From Endothia cerciana (lineage: Eukaryota > Ascomycota > Sordariomycetes > Diaporthales > Cryphonectriaceae): a stretch of 64,000 bases of DNA. The first letter of the stretch is position 1. Each line of letters begins with the position of its first letter. This document shows positions 21,951 through 35,149 of this stretch, one piece after another. Under the pieces are notes generated by a model. That model was given only the letters and a program-made list of their open reading frames with translations, did no database searches and was not told where the DNA came from. A program made the position numbers and the translations under genes. The stretch spans positions 41,001 to 105,000 of the forward strand of contig JALRMH010000055.1 in the NCBI GenBank assembly GCA_026119935.1, given 5' to 3'.

Positions 21951-21977
21951 GTAGGTAGGTAGGTAGGTAGGTAGGTA
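21951..21977. repeat. (GTAG)n tetranucleotide repeat
   Basis: About seven copies next to interrupted G runs at 21926-21943. Confidence 0.9.
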
Positions 21978-23136
21978 TGCAGTGGTACTATGGTAGGTAT
22001 GGAGCAATTCTCGAGAGGTTCAGGGAAGGGCTCCCAGCCTCGCGTCCTTTTACAGCAGGCGGGCTTTGACGTAGCATCCAGACCCCGCCCACCCTCTGGG
22101 ACAACCATCTTCCCTCGGGACAGGCCAACGGGGACAGATACGTGTACTGCAGTTTTACTGTTGTGAAACGTACTATAGTATCTGACCGCTCGGGGGGTGG
22201 GAGTGCTGAGTGCTGGCAGGTGGGTGGCTGGCATGCAATGGATGATAGATAGTTTATAGGCTGTCGTGTCTGGGAGTTGGGGTGGGGGGGGGGTCCTGAA
22301 AAGATCTTTACCAGCCCCAACGTCATCTGGATGCGGTGATGTCAGAGGGGGGGGGGGACCCTGGCACCCTGGCACCCCCCGGCACTGCCTTGGCACCTTT
22401 ACCCAGACCCTTCTGCTCGTGCCAGGACCTGGCGGGGGGGGGAGGGGGCACAGCTACCATAGTACTGTGGTAGGTCCCTGCCAGACCCCTGCGGGACCTG
22501 AGCCTGATGGTCCTGAGCCTGATGACCCATCATCCTGCCTGGCCCAGTCCCTTTACATTATGTGTTCATCCCCACCACACACACCAGACTGATGCCAGGC
22601 AGGGCCCTGTACTATGTAGGAGAGGGATTGGGCAGCACCACAAGGGTACGAGATAAAATTGAGGGCCAAGGTGATGGTGAAGGGGGGGAGGAGTTAGGCA
22701 CCTCAAGGCCCTGGTCCAGGTCAAGGTGAGGGAGGGGTCATCGCCCACTGTCCTGCCACTGCCACTGCCCCTCTGGTCCTATAGGCCACCCAGCCAGGAA
22801 CACCCCCCCCCCCCCAAAAAAAAAACCTAACACCCCTAACTACCACTTGTGGTATCGTACATACAGTACATATTTTCCTGTCGGGTGGCACTGCTGGGTG
22901 GAAACTTGCATGTGCATGAATGCCCTGTCTGCCCAGTGGCCTTCCCCCCTCCCCCTCCCCCAAAACCCCACCAGCTTCTGCCGGGTCCCCGTGTCCCTGT
23001 CCCCACCTTCCAGGCTGAGGTGGGTTGGCTCTGCCTGTCCAGTGGTCCCGCTAGAACCATTCCATCTTTTCTATCCTCCTCCTGCTGCTCCATACTTTTC
23101 CACCCCTCAGCAACCACCCTCTCATGACCTCGTGGT

Positions 23137-23160
23137 GTTGTTGTTGTTGTTGTTGTTGTT
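23137..23160. repeat. (GTT)n microsatellite
   Basis: Eight trinucleotides, about 35 bases upstream of the tatatac element. Confidence 0.9.
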
Positions 23161-23193
23161 GCCGCCGTCGACGTTGTTTCCGTCGTCAAGCTC

Positions 23194-23200
23194 TATATAC
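23194..23200 (+). promoter_or_regulatory. Candidate TATA element
   Basis: The sequence ctatatacccc is followed by CT-rich leader-like DNA. If used, the leader of the gene at 24385 would be about 1.15 kb before any splicing. This is consensus matching only. Confidence 0.3.
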
Positions 23201-23310
23201 CCCCTCTCACGTTGGCAGCCACAGCTCCTGGGTAGCGACCGTCTCTTGACCTCGGTCCTGATTGTGCATCTGCTGCCAGCCTTTGGAGGGTCTGCCCCGT
23301 CGTGTCTTTG

Positions 23311-23342
23311 TCCCGTCCCGTCCCGTCCCGTCTCGTCTCGTC
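23311..23342. repeat. Pentanucleotide repeat (tcccg/tctcg)n
   Basis: Four copies of tcccg followed by two of tctcg, inside the presumed leader. Confidence 0.85.
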
Positions 23343-23689
23343 TTTGCCTGTCTTTTCTCCTGTCCTCGTCTCCCGGCCCTCGAATCCGAGGCCTCGTTGG
23401 GGACTCGACCTGCAGACAGATCTCCCTACCGGCGATACACAGGACCTATACCGTCTATACCGTCTCCCAGAAGGCGGCCACGGCAGCCACAGTCCCCGGG
23501 CATCACGGACTAGACAAGGACGCAAGGAGGAGAGGGAGGAGGAGGAGGAGGAGGAGGAGGAGAAACCCCGTCCGTCCGTCTCCTGGCTACAGGCACAGCA
23601 TCTGTCGACTCTTTCACCCTTGAACCGTCCTCCGCTTCCTCTTCGGCCCCCAGCAGAGAGAGGCAGGCCGCCACAACGCCACGCCCCCC

Positions 23690-23722
23690 TCTCCTCTCCT
23701 CTCCTCTCCTCTCCTCTCCTCT
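23690..23722. repeat. Pentanucleotide repeat (ctcct)n
   Basis: About six copies in the presumed leader of the gene at 24385. Confidence 0.85.
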
Positions 23723-24384
23723 CGTCTGATAGGAGACACACCACGCACTGGACAAGCAGAGAGGGCCCCGGGTCACCACACCACAGCTCCTCCCCTCGCG
23801 CCGCCTCTGGAACCATCTTCTCACCGCGCCACACGATACTACCAACCCGCGGCTCTGTTCTCTGACACGCATAAGGCTGCCTCCAGTCTCCCACCGCCGG
23901 CCCCTCTCTCCTCCCCTCCGTTGGTCGCCCACTCGCTACACATGCCCACCTTCCGAGCCGAACCTTGACCGCAACCTCGCCGCCTCTTCCGCCTGCAGCG
24001 TCACGCACCATAGGAGATAATAACTGTGTGCGCCCATCACAAAGCTACTCCCCAGCTGTTGTCCTCCCGGCCGCGGCTGGCTGACCATCCGGCAGGAATT
24101 AATCCGCCCTAGTCGGCCTGACGCCCATCCCTCCCTGTCTACGCCATCGTTTCCTCGAGCAGCGCATTCCTCACCTCCCGTCCCACCGCCACCGCGTTCT
24201 TATTTCGGGTCGGGTCGGGTCGAGTCCCCCCCCCACCCCCACCTTGTCGACCGTTCCCCTCACAATTCATACTGCCCCTCTCCCGATCCCGGGTTGCTGA
24301 TCTGTGTTTTGGTCGCAATCCTCGCCTCCTGGCGTCGGCGAGCCGATCGTCTGTCAGAACTGGCCCTGCCTGCTCTATCTCGCC

Positions 24385-24551
24385 ATGGGGGACCGCTATG
24401 ACCGTCTGGGGAGGAGGTCGCCGGTCTACGACTATGGCCGCACCTCCCTGCCCAGCGTGCCCACCACTTATTATGGTGGTGATATCCATGCCACGCCTAT
24501 TCCGCGCTACGAGACAACCATTGCCCAGCCACGCCACCATGTCATCAGCAA

Positions 24552-24595
<44 letters not shown>

Positions 24596-27446
24596 ACCAC
24601 CACCACCGCCGCCGCAACTCGAACTCCATCTCGAACGACTGGCGCGGTCCGAACGTCCCCGTCCCCGTCCCCGTCCCCGTCCCCGTCCCCGCCCCCGTCC
24701 CCGTTCCCGTCACCACTACCACCTACACCGTCAAGACCGACCCTGTCACCAGGAGCTCCAGCGTCAGGGAGCACAGCCGCGCCCGGAGTTCCACCCTCGA
24801 CATCGCCGGCAAGAGACCACCCATCATCGTGACGACTCGCCAGTCCAAGGAGCCTGCCTCCACATCTCACGCCTCCAGAGATGCCTCCAGAGACGTCCCT
24901 CCGAGCCCCGCGCCCGCCCGGGACCGGGACCGGGGTAGGAATACCTACAGGGAGGACGATGGCTACTTGAGCTCCCAGCCCGCGTCATCGATGCGATCCC
25001 GCAGCCACAGCCGGTACGCATCTGACAGGGATAGCCGCCGCGCGTCGGGCATCATGAGCTCTACCCTGGACGACGAGGAGTTTCGACGCCTGAGGCAGAG
25101 GACCAACGATGAGAGGCTCATGCCCACCTGGAACGAGTCCCGCCGCGAGAGGCCCTCCTCGTACTACGCCAACCCGGCGCGGCACAGCACCACAGCGGCG
25201 GATCTTGGCGACTCCGGATACGAGTACACGGGCCCTGGTGCGTTGCTCCGCTATGACCTCGATAACGACCGCCGTGCAACGTACTACCGCCCCACGGTGA
25301 CCGTCGGCGACGTGGAACGGAGGCCATATGACGGCCGTGCCAGGGGCCCGCCCCCGACAACGAGAGGTCTGGACAAGGTCAACAGGAGGGTTGCCGAAGA
25401 CACGACAGCGGGCATCTATGATCGGCCCTCGGTCCGGATGCCCGCGCCCGCTGCAGTCGCCGCAGTCCCGCTGTCCGACCGCCGGGCGAGTCAGCTGGAG
25501 CTCGCACCCAGCCCCGTCGAGCGACGTCCTTCACGCAACGGCCATCGCCCCACGTCGCTATACCAGGATGACTATAACCCACGGGACTCGAGGGCCAGGG
25601 ACTATTATCGCGAAGATGATGGTGGTATGCGCGGGTCCGGCCTGCGTGCAGAAGCCGAGAAGAAGAAGGACACCGTCCGTGAGGACTATGCCCCCGCTCG
25701 CGAGCGCCGGCGTGATTCGCGCATGGAGGAGCGCGAGCCTAGGCGTCATTCGGACGACGAGGACGATCGCTTCGACCGCCAGTACAGCCGGGACCACGGC
25801 AGAAGAGAGGATGCGATCCGTCCGGACAGGAAGACCAACAAGGACGACAGCCTCCGCGACGATGACCGCGACAAGGGCAAGCTCCGCGACAAGGTCGCTG
25901 CAGGCCTCAGCCTCACGGCTGGCGCGATTGGTCTGGGAGGAGCCCTGGGTCACGGCCACAAGGAGGAGGACAAGGGCTCGCCCAGGAGGCGCGCGGATGA
26001 GGAATCCCACAGGGAAGGAGACGAAGAGCGGCCCAAGCCGTCAAGGAAAGAGGCCGAGGACCGGTCGCGGGATGATGCAGATGCCCCGGGGCCTGCAGAG
26101 AAGTCCCGAAAGGACCGCGATACCGAGGACGTTGAGGAGAGGGACCGCAACAGACGCGATGCGGAGGCAAGGCTGAACGGCGAGTCGACCGCAAGGGATC
26201 CCAACTCCTCCTCCTCCTCCGACGAGGGCAAGGCACGACGCCGCCGGCGGCCCCAGTCCGGCCCTGGCTTCAAGCCCAACGACACCGCCGGCCTGAAGGC
26301 CCTCAAGGAGCAGCTCAGGGCCCAGGAGGAGTCCGACGAGGAGAACGAGAAGGCGGCGAGCAAGGGACCATCGCCCGACCGACGCGCCTCCCCCCCGACC
26401 TCCCGGGAAGACGACGTGAAGGAGTCCGCAGCGTCTTCCAAGGACGACTTGAGGGGCCGTGAAGCAGCGCCTTCTGCGACCGACGACAAGCAGGTCAGAG
26501 TCGTGTCGCCCCCAAGGGACAAGGAGGACAAGAAGCCGATCAAGGGCATCTTGAAGCAGCCGAAGCCACAATTCCCCGAGGAACCGAATCCTGTGCGGGA
26601 GGGTGTCGCCCCTCACAAAGACGACAAGACGAAGGGCAACGTGCCGCCCGGGGCCCGTTGGACCAAGATCAGCCGCAAGCTGGTCAACCCCGAGGCCTTG
26701 ACCATCGGCAAGGAACGCTTCGAGGTCCGGGATGACTTCGTTATTGTGCTCCGCGTCTTGAACAAGGAGGAGATCGAGGCTTACACGGCCGCTACCGCAC
26801 AACTGAGAGGTGGGTTGCTCCCTTTTCCATTTTCTTGAGCTTTTCCGTTCGTCGCCCGTCGCCCGTCGCCCGTCGCCCGTCGCCGTGCCGCCCACACCGT
26901 GACCTCGCCGATCGATCCCCGCCGTGTCCTCCCTCGTCCTCGCTCCTTCCGCCCTGCGTTCCACGTGACCCGTGCCCGTGCCTTGTGCCTGTGCTCGTCG
27001 TCCCATTTGTCTTCCTGACCACCGCATCTTCTCTGTTCCATCTCGGACTGTTCTCCTTACTCTGCAGTTGCAGAGACTTATGAAAATGGAAACGGCTGAC
27101 AACCCGCACAGATATGAGACGCCAGGAGTATGAGGAGCGGGAGAAGGACGATGAGCGTGACGATGATGGCGATGAGCGGCGGAAGTCTCACAGGTCACAT
27201 CGGCGGGATCCGCGAGAGGAGGAGGAGGATGAGAGGAGGAGACGCGAGGAAAAGCGAGAACGTGAGCGCGAAAGGGACCGGGACCGAGACCGCGAGACCC
27301 GATCACGAAGACACCGGCATGAGGAGGACGATGAGCCGCTCCGCCTCGAGTACTCGGCCGACGACCGTGACCGCCTACCAATCCGCTCTCATCGCCACCG
27401 AGATCGAGAACGAGAGCGCGACAGAGATCCCGTCAGCTCAGCGTGA
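24385..27446 (+). CDS. Large charged, disordered protein with a conserved fungal C-terminal domain (DUF8035-like)
   Basis: Two exons, 24385-26809 and 27112-27446, intron 26810-27111 (302 nt; gtgggt, gctgac branch, cag), 919 aa. I choose the ATG at 24385 (MGDRYDRLGRRSP) over an in-frame one 81 bases upstream because coding character begins there. Simple repeats occupy residues 50-115 (Ser-Asn from agcaac units, Val-Pro from cccgtc units). Then comes a long Arg/Asp/Glu-rich disordered region with one short Gly/Ala-rich hydrophobic stretch (AAGLSLTAGAIGLGGALG). Near residues 775-810 is a compact conserved-looking block, PGARWTKISRKLVNPEALTI then ERFEVRDDFVIVLRVLNKEEI, of a type found at the end of many fungal proteins of unknown function. 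The second exon is almost all RE/RD repeats. No function can be assigned. Confidence 0.8.
26850..26884. repeat. 8-bp tandem repeat (cgcccgtc)n in intron
   Basis: Four-plus copies just inside the 302 nt intron of the DUF8035-like gene. Confidence 0.85.
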
Positions 27447-30400
27447 GAAATGACTGATAGTCCCTTCTGCGGGTTTATTTTGGCATGTTTGGTACGCCAT
27501 GGGAGATGAACGGATGTTGTTTCGACATATCTGATGAGATTCACGATCTATTACACCACTGCAGAATTACCGAGCGGATCAGCAAGATCTATTACCATGA
27601 TACTCATATGTATACAAACAAGCGAATTTGTTAAGGGGGGGTGGGGGGCCGGTGGGCCATTTGGAAGATCGTGCCACCGGACACCGGAAAATAAAAAAGG
27701 ATATGGATGCTTCGCTGTCTGCGTGCCGCCGATTTGCGGTGCTCGTGCCATTGAATGAATGACAAGCACAGCCGGGGGCGTCTTCACAAGGCAGATGTAA
27801 TGTGAGACCCGGACTCTTGATACTCCTAGACACCCAGCGCAGACGCAGCTCACACGCACGAGGCGCCATGCCGCAGCGGCGGATCCCTGTGATCCCTCTC
27901 GTATCGTCTAAACTTGCCCGCGATCCCCTCGCAATGGGCCGAGACACGTTGACGTAGCCCAGAGCCGTTGAGAAGTTAGGCGGCAAGGCGTGACTCCTGG
28001 AACCTCACATTGTGGCGTGTGACGGGCGGCCATGGAGTCTCAGGGATGAACCCAAGAAGTTCGCAAAGGTGACAGCCATAACCTGCTATATGGCACCCCC
28101 TGCCAGTTCGAAAGCGGATACGGCTGGATATGTTGACTTTTCTTCTGTTGTCCCTCCCATAAGCACTATTGAGGTTCATGAACAGCATGGGGGGCGGCCA
28201 GTCAAATGTCAGCGCCCTTCCTCAGGGTCAAACAGAGCCCTGGTGGCTTGCCTCTGCCATGCTCTCCTCCTCAACTTCCCCCTCCCCCCGTCCTCGCCAT
28301 CAAGACGGTGAGGTCCAAACGGCGTCACCCGTTGCTGTCCGAGACCACCAGATCCGACTGGCCTGTATCTTGCGGCCGGTCTGAGACATGATGGACATGG
28401 AACCCGCCGGTCTGCGTAATCGTGCTGCTGCCTGACCCGGGCTGTCGGGACACAAAACCAGGAACTCCCGCGTGGTAGCTGAAGCAAGGCAAGGGAGAGA
28501 CACATAGCGTGTACCTGCGAGAAGCCTTTTTGTCCTTTCTTTTCCTTCTCAATTTTTTCCCCTTCTTTTCCTTCTTCCTATCATTCTGACTCTGCTTAGC
28601 GGCTGAAGCAGGGGCGACAGACACTATCTGGGAAAACATCAAAATCTGAGACGAGACACGCAGGCAGACCTATCGCGGCGCATCCCTCACATATTGTGCC
28701 GCTTGGCGAGGCAGGCCGACAGCAGAGACGTCTTGGGTCATGGCCCAAATCGATGATGAGGCTGTATGGGGGAGGGGGCCGGGGGCCACGGGTACCCGCA
28801 TGCAGGTTTGGTTAGGAGCATCTCCTGCGCTCTGGGATTTGATGTGAGCATAGTAGGTAGAGGCGGTCAGGTTGCGGCGAAACGGTTTGCCGCATGGCCC
28901 GGTCCCCCCGCGACGGATTTCATCTTTGGCTGGAACATGCCGTGGCCAACAAAAGAAGGCGCGCGGGATGAGCACCTGCGCGGTGCCGTCTTGAGCTGAG
29001 TTCTCGTTCGCCCGCAAATAGGAGCATGGCATAAGTATCTAGAGTAGGATCAGACCACAATGGGCCCGTGGAACTTGGGATTCACAAGATCTCGCATTCC
29101 TTGAAAGTGCTCCGTATCAACGTAACGACGCGGCGGGATGACTTGTGTACCCTCGAGTTGATGACATATTTCTTGGTCATTCATCCGGGTCACCGCTCCG
29201 TGACAGTAGTGCTCCGAGAGGGGCGGCCTGTGCTGGCCACAGACCGTGATGCGGTAGGCTCCACGCGACTTGTCATACAACGGGTAGATGCCTCTCGCAT
29301 CTCTTGTGGGCGTGCTGTGGCCAGCAGCTATTGGAGTCTCTCGTGTTCGTCTTCTCAGAGCCAATCCAGATGTGGAGGTCTTGAAGGCCACCTCGCCCTG
29401 TCCTGCTCCTGGGCGATTCGCGACCCAGCTTCACCAGGCATTGACCCTAATCTCTGACTTGATTCTAGTGGCCCATAGGTGAGTTGGCGACCCCGAACGG
29501 GCTCTTCTTCCCTTCGGAATCTTGGGCCTGGGCCTGGTCGCGCGTTGAGTTTCTACCATCGCCGCGTCGACGATACCCAACCATCCAAATGTCGTTCAGG
29601 ATGTCGTCGTCGAGGCTCACATGTACCAGGGTGCCCATCCACGGCTGGGGCCTCGTCGACCCTGGCCCTGCGTCGTCCACCACCACCCACCACGTCCAAG
29701 ATCCTGCTGACCGGGGGGACCGGGGGTCGACAGGCAAGCGAGAGCGCGGAGAACCCGGGGGTGACCGATGCAACAGACCTTGCACCAAGGACTGTCCCCT
29801 CTCGATAATAAAGTTGGACAAGGGTATATCTTCGGAGCGGCACCTGTGGATCCCTGGGGGTGCACAGTGCATGTAACCAAGCAGACATGCCGGGTCAAAT
29901 TTGCCCCTATTGGAAACTTGCGCGGTGGATCTGTTTCGCGAGATCTTTCTTTGGAGAACCCCTGAGGGATGTCCTGTCATTTCCCCCTGCCCTGGCAGCC
30001 CTGGCACTCCATTCCCCTGAGGCCTGCTTCTTACACCCAAGGATTCGCTACCGTAGGTGCTGGTAAGGCTGGGGGGGGGGGGCGCGCCGGCTGGGCAGGG
30101 TATCCACGAGTGGCCCTGAGTCGCCCGGTCTGTGGGATAGGGATTTTTGATTATGGTATCCGTTGTATATTTATTCGGAGACAACGGGCGTACGACAGAC
30201 TGCCATTTCGAAGGTGCTGAAACAGGGGTTCATCCAGGTACGCACTGTCACCTGGCGGTTGGTGACGAGGCTTTGAGATGGTGCCTGCTAGTCAAACGCT
30301 TGCCGACACACCGCCACGGCGCATTTGAAATGCTGGGTTAATTCATCTTTCGGACATGAGGACAGCGCCACAGCCGCAAAACTCTCCGTGCTATTGTGAT

Positions 30401-31210
30401 CGATGTATTATTCCGGAGGACTGCAGGAAACGTCCTTGAAGCGTTCAGCGTGGTGCGGGTATCGCACCGTCAGTCACGTCGGGCTGAGACCTAATCACGA
30501 CTCGGGGGGGGGGGGCGCTTTCTCCTTATCCTCCCTCGTCCTGCGCACCGTGAGAGGAAGAGAAGCCCGCGGTGGCAATCCTCCGAAACCCTCAAATTTT
30601 TTTTTTGTGGTCCCGACCGCGCTGTGGCCGATAAGTCGGGTCATCTCGACGAGGTACTACTGAGCATGACGAAATACGAGATGATTCCTGCCCAACGCTT
30701 GAGTATCCTCACCGACCATGAAGATCCTTCATCTGCAAATCTGTAGTTCCCATACGCAGCAACAGGCAATTGAAAAAGTCTGCCTGTTCGCCCTCGGAGT
30801 CAGTGTCCTGATCAAGGATAGCCTCTGCGCTAGGAACGAGTATCGAGTACCATAGTACTTTGTACTCCGCACGCCGCTCTGCAGATTTGTCGCGCTTTGC
30901 ATGTCGTAAAGGTGGCCACACTGGTGTGCTAAGCGGCCAGTGACCGCCCAAGGAACTTTCTTGATTTGCAAGCGTGTGTCACCACCGCGCTGGCTCCGGT
31001 GGTCCTAAGGGGAGGGGTTCTGCCTGGTGCCGTCATCAGGCGGTCGAACAAGGAGAGCTCTGGCATGCAGGTATCGAGCTTCCGCTGCAGCTTGCATCTG
31101 ATGCGGTGCGACCAGCTTTGCGAACGACGGGTCGAGCCTCGCCTTGGTTGGCTCGTAGATACCGCCCAGGCGTGGGGACGGACGTATGTACATAGTATGT
31201 ACGTACCGCG

Positions 31211-31213
<3 letters not shown>

Positions 31214-31242
<29 letters not shown>
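31214..31242. repeat. (GT)n microsatellite
   Basis: About 14 dinucleotides in the gene desert. Confidence 0.95.
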
Positions 31243-32232
31243 TCGTGTCGTGTTCTTTTGGTCTCGTGGGGGGTCTTTCTGCGGCTTGCTGTCTTCCGGG
31301 AGCGGATGGCCTGACCACCCCGGCCCACAATCCGACGAGACGCCCTGGCGTCGATGGCGTTGGCAACCCTTCACATTTTGGCGACAGCCGTCACCGCCAG
31401 CATGGGTGCACTCCACGCTGTCCGAGAAGGCACTGACGTAGCACCGTGGGCGACATTCGATGAGGAAAGCCATGCACCGCACTGGTTCGGTGATCCGCGG
31501 GTTCTCAGAGGGTACGGTACATACATAGCACCTACCATAGTAGCATCTCACGAGTCCATACCACCCACGTACATAGCGCCACCGTAGTGCTTGGTCTAAA
31601 ACCGTTGCTGGAGTACATGCTTTGGTACTATTGGGAGCCGAAAGTACCGGGTCCAACTTCGTAACGGGCCCGGAGAGGGGCCAACAGGGCATGACTCGGC
31701 CGTTGAGGTAGGTACTGACGCTCCTCAGTTTGACACCTTTGTCAAACTGGCTTGGGCGTGGTTGAGAGCCGGGTGTGGCCTTGCGGCGACTCGCTCGTGT
31801 TGCGCCACCCGTCCCGAGTACGGTAGCCTCGGTTCGTCCAGCGATTGGAGCAGGTAGGCGTGGTTGTTGGAGGCGGCTTGAGACGAGTAACGAGAGCATA
31901 CGAAATCCTTGGCTGGTGGCCGACATAGGCATGCGCCCGTTGAAGCCAGACCTGGGGGCAATGCTAAAACTTGTGGCGTGCAGCTCTGCCTGCAGGCGGA
32001 GTCAGGTCCTGCTGCATAGGATGGCGGCGCACCTGACCTGCTTCTATCCTGCAATCCCCGGCACGAAGCCATCAACACTTTCAAGCAGGATGCCGCTCCA
32101 GATGCCGCACGTGGCAGCAGACCCGCCCAGAGCATTGCACCCAGACATGGAGTCGCGACACCCAGACTCTCAGAGAGAGGGACCAAGGTCCGGTGGGTTC
32201 AAGATGATCGATCTGTCAGTGGGTTTGGCGAG

Positions 32233-32265
32233 TGGCCCTGTGGCCCTGTGGCCCTGTGGCCCTGT
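32233..32265. repeat. 9-bp tandem repeat (ggccctgtg)n
   Basis: Between three and four copies in noncoding DNA. Confidence 0.9.
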
Positions 32266-32562
32266 CGCCAAGGAGTGCCAGGGTCACAGAATCAACAAGG
32301 CTGGCCCTGCAGCCTGTCGTCAACTGCCGTCCTGGGGTGGACACGACCCTGCAGCCGCCGCGCATGACCGGCATCGTCAGCACGGGAGGAGGCAATGCTC
32401 GAGGGTGAGAACCCCATCGTAGATGTGCTGGGCAGTAGCAAGCCCGACCGGGCCCTTCACCCGCCCATGGAACAGCGGCGTCCTTGCGGCTCAGCCGGCT
32501 CTACCACGGTGGGTCGAGACGAGCGGGGGCCTTGCGGAAAGGCAGAGGGGGAGGGGGGAGTA

Positions 32563-32565
<3 letters not shown>

Positions 32566-32612
<47 letters not shown>

Positions 32613-32623
32613 CGCGCGCGCGC
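32566..32623. repeat. (GT)n(GC)n compound repeat
   Basis: About 20 GT units run into a GC alternation, an uninterrupted purine-pyrimidine alternation of nearly 60 bases. Confidence 0.95.
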
Positions 32624-33199
32624 TTTTATTACGGGTCTTCGTGTTGCAGAAGATATCTTGGGTCGTGGTTGACAAAACCCACGCGGCTGGCTTCGTGGCG
32701 CTCTTATGTACGTGCAAGAACCGTGACAAGGTCGCCTGTCCCTTTGGTGTGGCATCAAGGGTGCGTACATCGGGCCAGGATCGTACCGTAAATCTGCAGC
32801 CACTGGCCCGCTGCGAGATCTGTGGCCAGGTCCCGCACCTGCTGCTGCGGAGAGATAGGTATCGTGGAGTCCGGCCGGGATGCGAGATGCCCTGCCAGCG
32901 GCCTAGGGACATGGCCGCCTCGCCAGGATCCGTGCTAGGGGAGGGGCATGATCCATCGTGACCGCAACAGAGCCTGGCCCCGAGGAACACCATCTCTGCT
33001 AGTCAGCCAGCGTAGGCTGGGTGAGCGCATCCATGGTCCCTATGTGTAGTGTGTCTGGGCGGTCATGTCCTCCCCTCCCCCCTCTCCCCGCCCTTCTCGC
33101 CCCCGGATGCCTGGTGGCTCCTCAAGAGGACTGGTGAATTGCAGCTTGACGCGGCACCGGCGCGGGATGCGGGGGCTTTGCTGGTGGCCGAGGCCCAAA

Positions 33200-33245
33200 G
33201 ACGGCGGCCCAAGACGGCGGCCCAAGACGGCGGCCCAAGACGGCT
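33200..33245. repeat. 13-bp tandem repeat (gacggcggcccaa)n
   Basis: Three full copies plus partial ends. Confidence 0.9.
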
Positions 33246-33714
33246 GGCTGTCTGTGACAGGACGTACGCAAGGTTGGTCCGGAGAACCCGCGACAGAGAG
33301 CACTGGCAGGTAGTGCTGCGTTGGTGTGCAGATCTGAGGAGGTGCCGGGCGGTGCTCCAGCGCGGATTCGTCCGTAGGACACAGAAGTTGCGGGCAGCAG
33401 TCCCGGCCGCGAGGTTTGGGAGAGGCACAAGTGTGTATGTATGGTGGTATGTCTGCATGGATGCGATGGGGGTTGAGGTCATCCCATGTGGCCCAGGACG
33501 TGGAGAGCCAGGGGCCCCTGAGGCGGCCAGGCGTGGAAGGAGAGGGCCCTTCCAGGCACAAGGGTGTGCGGTGGCAGGGGGCTCACCTCCACCCCGCCAG
33601 GGGGCCACGCACCGCCGTCATAGTACTGCGGTAGCTGGGTAGGGTCCTGTGGTAGGCGGGCGTAGCCTGCGCCATGAGTTACAGCATGGGTAGTATCTAG
33701 GCGTGTTAGGTTTT

Positions 33715-33730
33715 TGTGTGTGTGTGTGTG

Positions 33731-33765
<35 letters not shown>

Positions 33766-33803
33766 CTGTGTGTGTGTGTGTGTCTGTGTGTGCGCGCGCG
33801 TGC
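33715..33803. repeat. Long (GT)n repeat with GC end
   Basis: Nearly 90 bases of mostly GT with single interruptions, ending in a short GC alternation. Confidence 0.95.
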
Positions 33804-34277
33804 GGGAGACACACCCTTAGGGGGGGGGCCCCCTCTTGGGGGCCTTGACGGGCTGACAGCTTGGGGCCGGCGTGCCTGGCGCTGCCATGCCTCCCTGTCG
33901 ACGACCCAGACGGTCGGGATCGTGAGCGCGGATGCAGGATCCCTGACGGACAGGCACCGCTGCTCGTGGGACAAGGACGGCGGGCTCGAATCGTGGCTGA
34001 GAGGAGGAACTGGCATATAAATCCCATCTACCTGCCATCGGTCGTGCTGTGTGAGGCCAGCCGGTATTCGCCATGGCACGTCCACCCACGCAGCATCCGC
34101 ATCCCGCAGCCCCGTCTGCCATATATGAACGAGCACCGCCGAGGCCTGATGGTTCAGGGGGAAGAGGGAGCCAGCGCCGGCATGGTCGCATCCCGTACTG
34201 GTCGTCGTCGTCGTCGTTGTCATCATCATCACCATCATCATCATCCAGGTGGTGCTTCTACTTACTACGGTATAGAC

Positions 34278-34318
34278 CTGTGGTGCCTGTGGTGCCTGTG
34301 GTGCCTGTGGTGCCTGTG
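34278..34318. repeat. 9-bp tandem repeat (ctgtggtgc)n
   Basis: Four-plus copies in the desert. Confidence 0.9.
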
Positions 34319-34991
34319 ATCCGTACCTGCAGCTCCCTCCGCTGCACCCCGAGGAGGAGCCCGGATCCCCAGCCACCTCGCGAAGGCATTTGGCACCATG
34401 GAGCCCATATCCCGCCGGTTCCGTGTAGGTGCCACGGCAGGCCACCAGGGCGGTAATAGAACATCCGAGACTGAGGAAAAGCTGGCGGGGCCTGATGTTC
34501 CCAGCAACCAGCGTCCGGCACGGGCACGCGTCCATCTCAGCCACGTCGGCGCAAAGATGCGACAACGGATTTAGCAGGAGACAAACAACGGACACTACAG
34601 CGACTATAGTACCACACCATGGTACTATGTATGATAGTGGTCCCACACACACCCACCCACCCACCCACCCACACAAAAATAGACGGGACACGGCACCCCT
34701 CGTGGGTACGCAGTTCCAGGTATGATGGTCATGACGGGAGTGCAACCCAGTCCAGTCCGGTCCCGGTATGGACGGTACAGGCTACAGGATGAGATGATCA
34801 GATGGCACCTGGCCATGACACCCGGGCCAACAGGAACGGGTGGAAATTCCGGTTCGAGATAGCACAGGCTCGTTTCATCCGAGGGTAATCTCGGTGGAGT
34901 GGTTCGAGACCTCAGCTGTCGGGGGGGGGGGGGTCAGTCAGGCTCCGTTTTTCCCACACCACCCTGCTGGGCTGCCTATACTATGTACCAC

Positions 34992-34992
34992 C

Positions 34993-35028
<36 letters not shown>

Positions 35029-35030
35029 GG
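34992..35030. repeat. 7-bp tandem repeat (ccgtgta)n
   Basis: Five copies, about 60 bases from a G13 run at 34921-34933. Confidence 0.9.
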
Positions 35031-35122
35031 ACCTACATGCTACTGGGTATTAGCTGTACCATTATAAAACCACAGCACCCTGCTCAGCGGCGTAATCTGG
35101 TAGAATAGCGGAAGTACTCGGG

Positions 35123-35149
35123 TGCTGCTGCTGCTGCTGCTGCTGCTGC
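35123..35149. repeat. (CTG)n microsatellite
   Basis: Nine trinucleotides in noncoding DNA. Confidence 0.9.

Larger units (their letters stand above)
20425..24384. other. Gene-free stretch with G/C homopolymers and the long leader of the next gene
   Basis: 4 kb without a recognisable gene. The first half contains many G or C runs (21077-21087, 21391-21404, 22803-22816 among others), a GTAG repeat, and several copies of a GTACTATGG-like motif. From about 22900 the plus strand is CT-rich, and a tatatac element stands at 23194-23200, so 23.2-24.4 kb is probably a transcribed 5' leader of about 1.15 kb belonging to the gene starting at 24385. Confidence 0.55.

Noticed and set aside
33200..33245. 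Short tandem repeats as a CRISPR-like array
   Set aside because: Copies are directly adjacent without spacers and are microsatellite- or minisatellite-like; the genome is eukaryotic.
33618..34745. 375-codon minus-strand frame in the gene desert
   Set aside because: Much of it is translation of GT, ctgtggtgc and gtc repeats; no domain, no balanced amino-acid use, no splice context.
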